Shown here in pieces: positions 8,257 through 17,208 of a stretch of DNA of 64,000 nucleotides; position 1 is the first letter of the stretch; each line of letters starts with the position of its first letter. The stretch spans positions 9,772 to 73,771 of the forward strand of contig CAYVWB010000016.1 in assembly GCA_964455395.1 (NCBI GenBank), read 5' to 3'. The position numbers were made by a program, and so were the translations under genes. The notes under the pieces are model-generated. The model saw only the letters and a list, made by a program, of their open reading frames with translations, did no database searches and was not told where the DNA came from. The stretch is from CAYVWB01 sp964455395. Its GTDB lineage: Bacteria > Desulfobacterota > Desulfovibrionia > Desulfovibrionales > Desulfovibrionaceae.

Positions 8257-8699
8257 GAATCATCCTCGTCGTGGTGGATATCGTCGTGCGGCGTGGTTGG
8301 CGCGGAGGCGGCTTCCACGCTGGTGGGGATGCGGGGCGCCCCGCTCCAGAGGCCTTCCAGGTTGAAGAGCGATCGGGAGCCTTCGCCGTGAAAGATGTGG
8401 ACGAGGACGTCGTTCAGGTCCACCAGAATCCACTGACCGTTCTTGTACCCCTCCACGCCGAGGTGCTCCAGATCCTCATCCTTGCAGAGCTGGAACATGG
8501 CGTCCGCCAGGGCCTGGGCCTGCCGCAGGGACGAGGCCGTGGCCAACACCGCGGCTTCCGCCGGGGTGGGTAGTTTGGCGAGGTCCAGCGCGAGGATATG
8601 CTCGGCCTGACGGTCGTAGAGGGTGGCGGCGATGCGCTCCACCTTGGCGGTGGTGGGCATGGTGGAGTGACGTTGCGATGGCTTGGGAGTGACGGGCAT
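8253..8699 (-). CDS. rsfS: Ribosomal silencing factor RsfS
   Basis: About 148 residues. RsfS binds uL14 on the large subunit and blocks subunit joining during starvation. The conserved core is visible: ILALDLAKLP, then VLATASSLRQAQALADAM and the signature YKNGQWILVDLNDVLVHIF. A Ser/Thr-rich N-terminus and a His/Asp-rich tail (HDDIHHDEDDS) are lineage additions. The frame is open to 8780, but that would overlap the nitroreductase, so ATG 8699 (or 8660) is chosen. It sits between a nitroreductase and gpmI in one minus-strand operon. Confidence 0.93.
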   Translation of the reverse strand: MPVTPKPSQRHSTMPTTAKVERIAATLYDRQAEHILALDLAKLPTPAEAAVLATASSLRQAQALADAMFQLCKDEDLEHLGVEGYKNGQWILVDLNDVLVHIFHGEGSRSLFNLEGLWSGAPRIPTSVEAASAPTTPHDDIHHDEDDS

Positions 8700-8748
8700 G
8701 TGTGTACGCGCGGCGGTTGTGGTGAGGGTTCGGAGCGACGATGCGCAA

Positions 8749-9339
8749 TCAGCCGTGGCGCGCCAGCACCACGTCCTCAAGACGTCGCTTGGGGGTGTGA
8801 TGCACGCCGTGTTCGTCGCGGTAGTACGTCAAGGAGCCGCCTTCCGCAACCTCTTCCAGCGCCACGGTTTCGGCGGCTTCGCCCAGGGCCAGCACCAGCA
8901 GGATGGCGTACTGGTCAGGCAGGCGCAAGCGCTCCGCCAGCCGCGCGCGCTTCACGGAGCCGATCATGCAGCCGGCCAGGCCGCTGCTTGCGGCGCCCAG
9001 CAGAATGGTCTGCGCGGCGATGCCGTGGTCGCAGTCGATGCGTTCGCTCACGCGTGCGTCCCCGCAGATGATGATATAGCCCGTGGGTCGCTGGCCGGGC
9101 TCGGGGCCGGGCCACTCCGGCAGCGCCGCGGCCCAGCCCAGACACGCGAAGACTGCTTCCCGCATGGCCGTGTCCGTGATGAGCACGTAACGCAAGGGCT
9201 GCTTGTTGCCGGCCGAGGGCGTCTGCCGCGCCAGGTCCGTCAGACGCTCCAGGGTCTCCATGGAGACGGCCGCGTCCTCCCGGAAACGCCGCACGGAGCG
9301 CGCTTGGCGCACCAGACTGGTGAAATCGTCGCGCTGCAT
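8749..9339 (-). CDS. Nitroreductase-family flavoprotein
   Basis: A 196-residue FMN-dependent oxidoreductase of the nitroreductase superfamily, probably using NAD(P)H. Visible family marks are ARSVRRF near the N-terminus (FMN phosphate contact), TPSAGNKQPLRYVLI, and the C-terminal half with DCDHGIAAQTILLGAASSGL and CMIGSV. The substrate cannot be told from sequence. First gene of the minus-strand operon leading into rsfS and gpmI, with about 50 bp between it and rsfS. A 174-bp spacer separates it from the DUF547 gene. Confidence 0.9.
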   Translation of the reverse strand: MQRDDFTSLVRQARSVRRFREDAAVSMETLERLTDLARQTPSAGNKQPLRYVLITDTAMREAVFACLGWAAALPEWPGPEPGQRPTGYIIICGDARVSERIDCDHGIAAQTILLGAASSGLAGCMIGSVKRARLAERLRLPDQYAILLVLALGEAAETVALEEVAEGGSLTYYRDEHGVHHTPKRRLEDVVLARHG

Positions 9340-9513
9340 CTAGTTCAGTCCTTGCGATGGGGTCCATGCCCTGGCGCCGGCGCCGGGCGCTCACCGGAAT
9401 GCATCCTCAGCATACATCCTCGGGATACATAGCCCAGCCGCCGCGGGCATGCAACGCGTCGCACCCCATATGACGGCTGGTTGACGGCGAGACTCCGCCG
9501 GCCCGCTTGCCGG

Positions 9514-10401
9514 TTATTGCGCATTCAGGGACCAGTCGTAGTCCTGAAAAACCACGTCCACCTCGTCGCCCAGCGCCTCCAGGCGGTCCTTGAAGCCGCC
9601 GCGAGCGTACTGTCGCACGAAACCGGCGGGGCCGCCTGCTTCCGCGAAATCTTCCCTGAACCAGTCCATGATCTTGGTGACGTGGAGCGCCTGGCCCTCC
9701 AGCCGGGTTTTTTCGGGGTCGTTGATGAAATTGGTGGTGACGAAGTCCAGCTGCGCGTCCAGCGCTTCCCCCGTGAAGGCGTCCTCATGCAGGGGCGGAC
9801 AACTCATGGCCGCGCAGTTGATGGCGAAATGGATGCGCGGGTCCCCGAACTCCGGCCGGATGATCCCGTGCTCGATGTCGTCCAGACTGCGCTGGCGGCC
9901 TTGCAGCTCGATGAAGTCCATGGAGAAGGGGCCGCTCAACAAACCGCCGATGTCGCGGATGGAGTCGAGGTCGGGATACTCCGTCAACACCAGCTGGATG
10001 GCGCTGGCGTTGTAGAGGTTCAAGTAGAAGGCGAGGCGGTCGTCCGGGGCCAGGGCGTCGGGGTTGGTGTCCGCCATGATGGCCAGATAGGCGTCCAGAC
10101 GGTCTTTGGCGGCGAGGAAGCCGTCGTAGTCCACCAAGCCGGCTTCGTAATCCACGAACTCGGCCAACAGCGCATCCCAGGCGGCGTGGGCAGGGACGGC
10201 AACTCTGACAGCCGTGGCCGCGGCGGGTGAAGCCGCATTCTCCTGCGCCAGCGCCGTGCAGGGGCCAAGCAGCGTGAGCAACAGGAGCGCAACGCCCACG
10301 ACGCGCCTCATGCACGCAGAACAATGGACGCCGGCGGCGTGCGGAGGGATGCGCGTCTGCCTTGTCGGTACAAGATTCCTCGGCCCTTGAACGCTCGGCA
10401 T
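9514..10401 (-). CDS. Exported DUF547-domain protein
   Basis: A 295-residue protein. ATG 10401 is chosen because AAAGGAG stands 8 nt upstream; an upstream ATG at 10458 lacks a site. A long N-region precedes a hydrophobic signal segment (RRVVGVALLLLTLLGPCTALA). The mature domain is DUF547: DRLAFYLNLYNASAIQLVL, FSMDFIELQG, LDDIEHGIIRPEFGDPRIHFAINCAAMSCPPL (two Cys near the end) and a C-terminal DWFREDF block. The family is papain-like in some plant proteins; bacterial function is unknown. It is divergent from the dynamin-like gene, with about 125 bp between the starts. Confidence 0.88.
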   Translation of the reverse strand: MPSVQGPRNLVPTRQTRIPPHAAGVHCSACMRRVVGVALLLLTLLGPCTALAQENAASPAAATAVRVAVPAHAAWDALLAEFVDYEAGLVDYDGFLAAKDRLDAYLAIMADTNPDALAPDDRLAFYLNLYNASAIQLVLTEYPDLDSIRDIGGLLSGPFSMDFIELQGRQRSLDDIEHGIIRPEFGDPRIHFAINCAAMSCPPLHEDAFTGEALDAQLDFVTTNFINDPEKTRLEGQALHVTKIMDWFREDFAEAGGPAGFVRQYARGGFKDRLEALGDEVDVVFQDYDWSLNAQ

Positions 10402-10527
10402 GGGGATGCTCCTTTCGGTTAGTGGACAGGGGCTCCCCGATGGAACCCCCGCAAGCATACCCTTTTACACGGCGGCGGCCCTCGTGTTAAGGAACCCAAT
10501 CACCTTTTACCCACTCCATACCCCGCC

Positions 10528-12309
10528 ATGCCAGCACCTCCGCCCCAGGATTCCTCGGTTTCCGCGTCCGACGCCTCCACGCCGCCCCTCCTTGAGGAGC
10601 GTTACACCCATTTCAAGCAGCACGCGTCGTCTCTCTTCACCGCGCTGCACGAACTGGCCGCGACCGCCGGAGAGCCCAAGGCCAAGGAAGCCGCCAAGGA
10701 CCTCGTCGCCTCCATCAACGATCCCTTTCTCTTCGTGGTGGTGGGCGAGGTGAAAGCCGGCAAATCCAGCTTCATCAACGCTTTGCTGCAAGAGGACGTG
10801 TGCGAGGTGGCGCCGGACCCATGCACGGACGTCATCCAGAAGATCGTGCACCGCGAAACACCCAAGACCACGCCCATTTCCCAGAACGTGCGCGAGATCG
10901 GCCACCCCGCTGAAATCCTGAAGAATATCGCCATCGTGGACACGCCGGGCGCCAACACCTTGCTGAGCCATCACCAGGAAATAACCGAAGGCTTCATCCC
11001 CCGCGCGGACCTCGTCATCTTCGTCTTCCCGGCCATCAACCCGTACCTGAAAACAGCCTGGGAATTCTTCGACTTCGTCCACACCGACTGGCGCAAGAAG
11101 ATCGTCTTCGTGCTTCAGCAGGCGGACCGGGCCACCCCACGCGAGCTGGAAGTGAATACCGACCAGGTGCGCGCCTTGGCCGGCGAACGAGGTGTGACGG
11201 ATCCCCGAATTTTCATCGTCTCCGCGCACCTCTCCCGTACGGATCCGGAAGCCGGCGGCATGGAGGCCATCTGGCGGACCATCCGCGAGACCGTGACAGG
11301 CGGACGCCATTACGCGCTCAAGATGCGCTCCCTGCTGGAGACTGCGCGCCACGCCCTGGAGCTTGTCCAGAAGGAAGTGGACAAGCAGGCCAAGGCTCTG
11401 GAGCACGACAAGGCAGAGGAGAACCTCACCACAGAAGTCCTCGCCATGGGCCGCAAAGCCGCCGCCACGGATGTGGAAGCCATGGTCCGCAAATGCCTCG
11501 CCGCCTACGACCGGGAAGCCCAGGCTGCGGTGAACGAATTCGAGGAAGGCTTGAACCTCGTCAACCTCGTGAGCAATTCCGTGAAAGCCGTCACAGGCAA
11601 GCGGGATTCCATGAAACAGTGGATGGCTGGCATCCACGACCGCTTCGAAGGCCGGCTTGCGCGAGAGATGGAGCGCATCACCGAAACCAGCGGCCGCGAG
11701 CTGGCCAAGGACATGGGCCGCATGGTGGATCAGCTGCTGGGCCAACTGGAGCGCGCTGCAGACAAGCTGCCCGCCTCCCTGCGCAACCAGGAACGCGTGG
11801 CCGCGCGCACCGCCGTGGCCAGACAAGTGAGCGAGAACATTGCGCAGATCCGCGAACGCCAGGCTGAAGCCCACGCCCTCTCCCCGGAGGAGCTGCGCAA
11901 GCTCGGCGACCGCTCCGTGGTCGGAGGCTTCATCGGCGCCGCTGGCGCCGTGCTGGCGGCTTCAGCCAAAGCCGCCGTCTTCGACATCACCGGCGGCGTG
12001 GTCGCCGCCACGGGGGCGCTCATCGCCTTGAACGCCATCGTCCTCAAACGCCGCGGGGCCATCCGCGCCTTCCGCGCCGACTTCGACCAAGGCCGCGAAC
12101 GCCTGGAACGCGAACTGCATGAACGCTTGCAGCGCGACATGGACGATATCTTCCAGGACCTGCAGCGCGCCTTCGCCCCCCTGTTTCACCATGTGGCCGC
12201 CCAGGAGGAACGGCTGCAGCAACTCCGCGAGGACACCGCCGTCATGCGGCGACGGCTGGACGACGAGTTCGTCGCTCTGGAGGAAGACGCGCGCCCCGCT
12301 TCCTCATGA
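10528..12309 (+). CDS. Dynamin-family GTPase
   Basis: 593 residues. The GTPase domain lies at the N-terminus: P-loop FVVVGEVKAGKSSFINALL (residues 70-88), G2 CTDVIQ, G3 VDTPGANT, and a G4-like region FVLQQADR. A long helical stalk with coiled-coil character follows (about residues 270-440). A hydrophobic stretch near 470-510 (GGFIGAAGAVLAASAKAAVF, then GVVAATGALIALNAIV) is the membrane-insertion paddle. A final coiled coil (RERLERELHERLQRDMDD) ends the protein. Bacterial dynamin-like proteins tubulate or fuse membranes. These often come as tandem pairs; here there is one copy. It is followed by a ligase gene after a 59-bp gap. Confidence 0.92.
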   Translation: MPAPPPQDSSVSASDASTPPLLEERYTHFKQHASSLFTALHELAATAGEPKAKEAAKDLVASINDPFLFVVVGEVKAGKSSFINALLQEDVCEVAPDPCTDVIQKIVHRETPKTTPISQNVREIGHPAEILKNIAIVDTPGANTLLSHHQEITEGFIPRADLVIFVFPAINPYLKTAWEFFDFVHTDWRKKIVFVLQQADRATPRELEVNTDQVRALAGERGVTDPRIFIVSAHLSRTDPEAGGMEAIWRTIRETVTGGRHYALKMRSLLETARHALELVQKEVDKQAKALEHDKAEENLTTEVLAMGRKAAATDVEAMVRKCLAAYDREAQAAVNEFEEGLNLVNLVSNSVKAVTGKRDSMKQWMAGIHDRFEGRLAREMERITETSGRELAKDMGRMVDQLLGQLERAADKLPASLRNQERVAARTAVARQVSENIAQIRERQAEAHALSPEELRKLGDRSVVGGFIGAAGAVLAASAKAAVFDITGGVVAATGALIALNAIVLKRRGAIRAFRADFDQGRERLERELHERLQRDMDDIFQDLQRAFAPLFHHVAAQEERLQQLREDTAVMRRRLDDEFVALEEDARPASS

Positions 12310-12368
12310 CGCCCCCTGCGCGCACGCCAAGCCCCCCTTCTCACCTTCCCTACAGGAGCTTACGCACG

Positions 12369-13673
12369 ATGATCTACGATGTGGACAAGGAGACCATGCC
12401 CCGCGAGGACATCCAGGCGCTGCAACTGCGCCGCCTCAAGGATGTCTGTGAACGCGTCTACGCCCGCACCCCCTTCTATACCCGGAAATTCGACGAAGCC
12501 GGCGTCTCCCCGGCGGACATCCGCTCCCTGGACGACTTGAAACGCCTTCCCTTCACTGAGAAGCAGGACCTGCGCAACCACTACCCCTTCGGCCTCTTCA
12601 ACGTGCCCAAGGAACACATCGTGCGGCTCCACGCCTCCAGCGGCACCACAGGCCGCGCCACCGTGGTGGGGTACACCCAGCGCGACCTGGACAACTGGGC
12701 GGACTGCATGGCTCGCTCCTACATGGCAGCCGGCGCCACACGACGCGACATCATCCACAACGCATACGGCTACGGGCTCTTCACCGGGGGCCTGGGCGCG
12801 CACTCCGGCGCGGAACGGCTGGGCGCCACGGTGGTCCCCGTCTCCGGCGGCGCCACCAAACGCCAGATCGACCTGCTGAAGGACTTCGGCCCCACCGTCA
12901 TCTGCTGCACGCCCTCCTACATGATCTTCCTCCACGAAACGGCCCGCGAACTGGGCGTGGACTTCCGCGAACTGCCCCTGCGCATCGGCGTGTTCGGCGC
13001 CGAGCCCTGGACCGAGGAGATGCGCCGGGACATCGAGAGCCGCACCGGCGTCACCGCCGTGAACATCTATGGTCTCTCGGAGATCATGGGCCCCGGCGTG
13101 GCCATGGAGTGCGCTGAAGCCCAGCACGGCATGCACCTCTTCGAAGACCACTTCCTGCCTGAGATCATCAACCCGGAGACCGGCGAACCCCTGCCCCCCG
13201 GCGAACAAGGCGAGCTCGTCATCACCACCATCACCAAGGAAGGCATCCCCCTCATCCGCTATCGCACGCGCGACCTCACCGCACTGGACTACACCCCGTG
13301 CGTCTGCGGCCGCACCATCGCGCGCATGGCGCGCATCACGGGACGCACGGACGATATGCTCATCATCCGCGGGGTCAACGTCTTCCCCTCGCAGATCGAA
13401 AGCCTGCTGCTGGAATCCCAAGGCCTTACCCCGCACTACCAGATCATCGTCTCCCGCCAAGGCGCTTTGGACACCTTGCAGATCCAGGTGGAAGTGGACG
13501 AGAAACTCTTCTCCGACGAGATCAAGCAGCTCCAGCGTCGTGAAAAGGAGCTCGCCGGCAGCATCAAGGAATACCTCGGCGTCTCCGCCACGGTGAAGCT
13601 GGTGGAGCCGCAGTCCATCGAACGCAGCGTGGGCAAGGCCAAACGCGTCATCGACATGCGGAAGGATCAATAA
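12369..13673 (+). CDS. Phenylacetate--CoA ligase family protein
   Basis: A 434-residue adenylate-forming enzyme of the PaaK type. CAGGAG about 12 nt before ATG 12369 sets the start. The AMP-binding loop is LHASSGTTGRATVVGYTQ (about residues 88-105), followed by NIYGLSEIMGPGVAMEC and the hinge motif IRYRTRDLTAL. The C-terminal domain ends in ERSVGKAKRVIDMR, with the Lys that acts in adenylation. In anaerobes this family activates aryl acids such as phenylacetate or indoleacetate for degradation or recycling; no phenylacetate pathway genes are next to it. Confidence 0.93.
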   Translation: MIYDVDKETMPREDIQALQLRRLKDVCERVYARTPFYTRKFDEAGVSPADIRSLDDLKRLPFTEKQDLRNHYPFGLFNVPKEHIVRLHASSGTTGRATVVGYTQRDLDNWADCMARSYMAAGATRRDIIHNAYGYGLFTGGLGAHSGAERLGATVVPVSGGATKRQIDLLKDFGPTVICCTPSYMIFLHETARELGVDFRELPLRIGVFGAEPWTEEMRRDIESRTGVTAVNIYGLSEIMGPGVAMECAEAQHGMHLFEDHFLPEIINPETGEPLPPGEQGELVITTITKEGIPLIRYRTRDLTALDYTPCVCGRTIARMARITGRTDDMLIIRGVNVFPSQIESLLLESQGLTPHYQIIVSRQGALDTLQIQVEVDEKLFSDEIKQLQRREKELAGSIKEYLGVSATVKLVEPQSIERSVGKAKRVIDMRKDQ

Positions 13674-13860
13674 ACACCAAGAATTCGGGATCACCCGGGG
13701 GACTGGCGCGCCAACACACGACGCTGCCCCCGGGCTCCCCCGAACGAACAGCAACGCTTATCCGCGCAGGCTCCCACGCCGCAGGCACGACGGCGCCATG
13801 CGCCGAGCCTTCGCGCGGAGGGCCGAGACTCCGCGCCGCGCTGCACGTCATCAGGAAACC

Positions 13861-15648
13861 CTACTTTTTCAGCTCCCGTCGCAGCAGCTTGCCCACCACG
13901 CTCTTGGGCAGCGACTCCACCACCTCGATGGCGCGGGGGATCTTGTAGTTCGCCAGTCGCGCGCGGCACCACCTGACGAGCTCGCCGACCGGCGCGGATT
14001 CCGGCGCAATCCCGTCCTCAAGAACCACGAAGGCGTGCACTGTCTCGCCACGGGTGGCGTGGGCGCGGCCCACCACGGCGGCTTCCTTCACGGCGGGATG
14101 TTCCTGCAGGGTTTCCTCCACCTCACGGGGGTAGACGTTGAACCCGCCAGCGAGGATGAGGTCCTTCTTGCGATCCACGATGCGGAAGTACCCCTCCTCG
14201 TCCATCACCGCGATGTCCCCCGTGGCGAGCCAGCCGTCCTGCAACACGGCGGCGGTCTCCTCCGGCTGGTTCCAGTAGCCGCGCATCACTTGTGGACCGC
14301 GCAGCCACAGCTCCCCGGCCTGGCCGGGGGGCAGGTCCTCGCCCGTCTCCAGGTGGCGGATGCGGCACGCCGTGTCCGGAAAGGGCAAGCCGATGGAGCC
14401 CACCTTGCGCACGCCGCGCAGAGGGTTCAAATGGGTGACGGGCGAGGCCTCGGTGAGGCCGTAGCCTTCCACGATGCGCGCCCCCGTGAGCGACTCGAAC
14501 CGCGTGAGCGCTTCCACCGGCATGGGCGCCGAGCCCGAGACGGCGTACTGCAGTCGGGAGAGGTCGTACTGTGCGAGATTCTTCTGCCGCATCAGGGAGA
14601 TGTAGACGGACGGCGCGCCGGGAAAGACCGTGGGTCGGCGGCGGTGGATGGTCTGCAGAATGTCCGCCGGCGAATATCGCGGAAATGGCAGCATGGTTGC
14701 GCCGATGGCCGTGGGCAGAACCATGCACACGGTGAGGCCGAAGACATGGAAATACGGCAGCAGGCCCAGGAAGGACTCGCCCTCCGGCTCCAGGCCGTGG
14801 AGGACGGCCAGACATTGTTGCACGTTGGCGGTCAAGTTGGCGTGGGTCAGCATGGCGCCCTTGGGGTTGCCTGTGGTGCCGCCGGTGTATTGCAGGCATG
14901 CGAGCGCCTCTCCGGGGTCGGTCACCAGGCCGGGCTCGCGTCGGCGGGTCCGCACGAGGCGTGTCCACGTCACCAGTCGGTCGCCATCGCAGGCGGGGCC
15001 TGCTGCGCCTTCACGTCGTCGCAGCAGGGTGTACAGCCAGCTCTTGGGCGGGGCGAGGCCATCCGCCACGGAAGTCAGCACGATGCGCTCCAGCGGCACG
15101 GCGTCCCCCAAGGCGCTCACTTTTTCACAGAGCTGCGGCAGGGTGACCAGCACGCGCGCACCCGAATCCCCGAGCTGGTGGGTGAGCTCACGAGCCATGG
15201 ACAGGGGGTTGATCATCACCACCACGGCCCCGGCTTTCAGCACGGCCCAGAACGCGACAATGGTCTGCGGCAGATTGGGCAGCATGAGCGCCACACGATC
15301 TCCCGGCTGCACCCCCAGCGCGGCGAGTCCCGCAGCGGCGCGCTCCGCCTGACGTTGCAGGGCCGCGTATCGCTGGGTATAATTCTGGAATCGGATGGCT
15401 GCGCCATGCGGATTCCTGCTGGCGGTCCGGTCGAGAAAGGCGTACAGGGGGATGTCTTCGTAGGCGATGGTCCGTGGCGTTTCGGGGTCGTAGTGGGCCA
15501 ACCACGGCGCTTCCCGGAGCTTTTGAAGACTTTGTGGACCGTGCGCTGCTTGCGTGATTCGATCGCCTTGCGCACCACCTTGCGGCGGCGTCGAGGAACA
15601 AGACGCGCCTGCGGCGGAGGGATCTGCGGTGTCGTGACGGAGTGGCAT
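13861..15648 (-). CDS. Long-chain fatty-acid--CoA ligase
   Basis: About 595 residues. Acyl-adenylate enzyme: ATP loop LQYTGGTTGNPKGAMLTHANL (shown by its first 20 residues), then VEGYGLTEASPVTHLNP and the hinge WLATGDIAVMDEEGYFRIVDR. The C-terminal lid with GKLLRREL carries the catalytic Lys. The N-terminal PWLAHYDPETPRTIAYEDIP is typical of bacterial FadD proteins. The frame is open to 16107, but that would run through the divergent phosphodiesterase; ATG 15648 is the most conservative start, leaving a ~45-residue low-complexity extension. It converges with paaK-like gene 12369. Confidence 0.93.
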   Translation of the reverse strand: MPLRHDTADPSAAGASCSSTPPQGGAQGDRITQAAHGPQSLQKLREAPWLAHYDPETPRTIAYEDIPLYAFLDRTASRNPHGAAIRFQNYTQRYAALQRQAERAAAGLAALGVQPGDRVALMLPNLPQTIVAFWAVLKAGAVVVMINPLSMARELTHQLGDSGARVLVTLPQLCEKVSALGDAVPLERIVLTSVADGLAPPKSWLYTLLRRREGAAGPACDGDRLVTWTRLVRTRRREPGLVTDPGEALACLQYTGGTTGNPKGAMLTHANLTANVQQCLAVLHGLEPEGESFLGLLPYFHVFGLTVCMVLPTAIGATMLPFPRYSPADILQTIHRRRPTVFPGAPSVYISLMRQKNLAQYDLSRLQYAVSGSAPMPVEALTRFESLTGARIVEGYGLTEASPVTHLNPLRGVRKVGSIGLPFPDTACRIRHLETGEDLPPGQAGELWLRGPQVMRGYWNQPEETAAVLQDGWLATGDIAVMDEEGYFRIVDRKKDLILAGGFNVYPREVEETLQEHPAVKEAAVVGRAHATRGETVHAFVVLEDGIAPESAPVGELVRWCRARLANYKIPRAIEVVESLPKSVVGKLLRRELKK

Positions 15649-15846
15649 GCTCTGGGGGGTGCGTGGGGCGGCGGAAGTGCAGCCTGCTCCACACCTACAC
15701 GACGCGGCGTCCTCCCGTCCAGACGCGATCGTGCGGCTCTTGGCGCGACTTCCATGACGTCTCCACGGCGATTTGCATGACGACATCAACGCCTGCAGCG
15801 GCCAGGGCGAGGACACGCCGCACACACTCTCAAGGAATGAAACAGC

Positions 15847-16599
15847 ATGGTGGATTGGCTCCAAGACGTCTTCTTCGCCCACCGCGGCATGCACGGTCCC
15901 GGCCGACCGGAAAACTCCATCGCCGCCATCGAAGCCGCAGCCGATCTGGGGTGGGGCGTGGAGCTGGACGTGCGCGTGCTGGCGGACGGGACCGTGGTCG
16001 TCTTCCATGACGACGACTTCCACCGCATGACAGGCGTAGCCGGCGCCGTGGCCAACGCCACCTACCTGCGCGCTTCGCGGCTGCGGTTGAAAGGCTTCGG
16101 GTTCCACACCATCCCCAAACTTTCCACCATCCTTTCGCTGATCCGCGGTCGGGCGCCCCTCTATGTGGAGCTGAAGCCAGCCGCTTCGCCGGCCGGGGCC
16201 CTCGCCGACGCCGTGGCCCCCCTGCTGACGCGCTATCGCGGTCCCGTGCTCGCCGCGTCGTTCAGCGGACTGTGTCTGCAGCGGCTGGCGTCGCTCGCGC
16301 CGGCGCTCCCCCGGTGTCTCATCGTGGGTCCCACGCTCCCGCCGGGTCCGGAAGCCGACGCCCAGCTGCGCCGTGAGAAATCACTCTTCGACCACGCGAA
16401 ACCCCACGCCGTGGCCGCCCACCTCACCCGGGGAGACGACCCCTGGCTGGAGAGCCTGCGACGTCGCGACGTCTCCCGTCTCGCCTGGACGGTGACCTCC
16501 CGACGGGAGCTCGCGCAGGCCGAGACCTGGGCGAACGGTTTCGTCATGGAGCGGCTCTTCCCGCCGCCGCGCATCCACACCGGGCCCATTCTGCGCTAG
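15847..16599 (+). CDS. Glycerophosphodiester phosphodiesterase
   Basis: A 250-residue cytosolic GDPD. It hydrolyses glycerophosphodiesters to glycerol-3-phosphate and an alcohol. The family motif is at the N-terminus: FFAHRGMHGPGRPENS (His12, Arg13, Glu21) and VELDVRVLADGTVVVFHDD (Glu40, Asp42, His54). The second half has YVELKP and the end has LAWTVTSR, as in UgpQ. AAGGAAT stands about 11 nt before ATG 15847. No signal peptide, so it acts inside the cell. It is divergent from the acyl-CoA ligase with about 200 bp between starts, which suits turnover of membrane lipid parts. Confidence 0.94.
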   Translation: MVDWLQDVFFAHRGMHGPGRPENSIAAIEAAADLGWGVELDVRVLADGTVVVFHDDDFHRMTGVAGAVANATYLRASRLRLKGFGFHTIPKLSTILSLIRGRAPLYVELKPAASPAGALADAVAPLLTRYRGPVLAASFSGLCLQRLASLAPALPRCLIVGPTLPPGPEADAQLRREKSLFDHAKPHAVAAHLTRGDDPWLESLRRRDVSRLAWTVTSRRELAQAETWANGFVMERLFPPPRIHTGPILR

Positions 16600-16636
16600 C
16601 GTGCTGCACGAGGCGCCGCCCTGCGCCAGAAGCGCG

Positions 16637-16699
16637 CGCAGTCGCCGCAGTCGCCGCAGTCGTCGCAGTCGCCGCAGTCGCCGCAGTCGCCGCAGTCAT
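16637..16699 (+). repeat. 9-bp tandem repeat, 7 units
   Basis: Unit CGCAGTCGC repeated seven times, with only two changed bases at the ends of units 3 and 7 (CGT and CAT endings). The array begins 38 bp after the phosphodiesterase stop. In one minus-strand frame it would read as a Gly-Asp-Cys repeat, in the plus frame as Arg-Arg-Ser. Confidence 0.9.
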
Positions 16700-16849
16700 C
16701 GACAGGAGTCATCGCGTCGCCCTCCGTCACATCCCGCCACATGCTGCGGGAGCGACTCGTGGCGGAGACGAATCGTATCCTCTTGCGGGCGATGGACGGC
16801 CGACGCGGGGGCTGACGCCCTCGGCGGCGCCTTCCGCATCGCACATGTG

Positions 16850-16904
16850 GACCCGATCTTGCCGGACCCGATCCGCTGTTGAATCGATCTTGCCGGACCC
16901 GATC
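16850..16904 (+). repeat. Left flank of the gap: 55-bp sequence repeated on the other side
   Basis: The 55 bases ending at the gap are identical to the 55 bases that begin at 17005. Inside, a 19-bp segment GATCTTGCCGGACCCGATC occurs twice, 31 bp apart, so the unit is 31 bp. Confidence 0.92.
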
Positions 16905-17004
16905 NNNNNNNNNNNNNNNNNNNNNNNNNNNNNNNNNNNNNNNNNNNNNNNNNNNNNNNNNNNNNNNNNNNNNNNNNNNNNNNNNNNNNNNNNNNNNNNN
17001 NNNN
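16905..17004. other. Assembly gap, 100 N
   Basis: Exactly 100 N, the conventional length for a gap of unknown size. The flanks share 55 bp, so the true distance may be zero or many repeat units. Confidence 0.97.
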
Positions 17005-17059
17005 GACCCGATCTTGCCGGACCCGATCCGCTGTTGAATCGATCTTGCCGGACCCGATC
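17005..17059 (+). repeat. Right flank of the gap: second copy of the 55-bp sequence
   Basis: Identical to 16850-16904. After position 17059 the sequences differ. The internal 31-bp period suggests a longer array collapsed or lost in assembly. Confidence 0.92.
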
Positions 17060-17133
17060 CGGCTTGCGAAGGAAGACGCGCGCAGGCCGTCATCCACACG
17101 GGAGCGCTGACGCGGCCCTGCTCGTCCATGAGC

Positions 17134-17208
17134 TGCGGGAGCTTCGCGAATTGCGGGAGCTTCTTGAATAGCGGGAGCTTCGTAAACTGCGGGAGCTTCG
17201 TGAACTGC
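17134..17208 (+). repeat. 18-bp tandem repeat, about 4 units
   Basis: Four imperfect units of TGCGGGAGCTTCGTGAAC (17134-17151, 17152-17169, 17170-17187, 17188-17205), plus three bases. The core GCGGGAGCTTC is unchanged in all; variation lies in the last six bases. The array ends 17 bp before the dxs stop. Confidence 0.9.

Noticed and set aside
13694..13734. Inverted repeat CCCGGGGG/CCCCCGGG between the ligases
   Set aside because: 25-nt loop and no U-run, so not a clear terminator.
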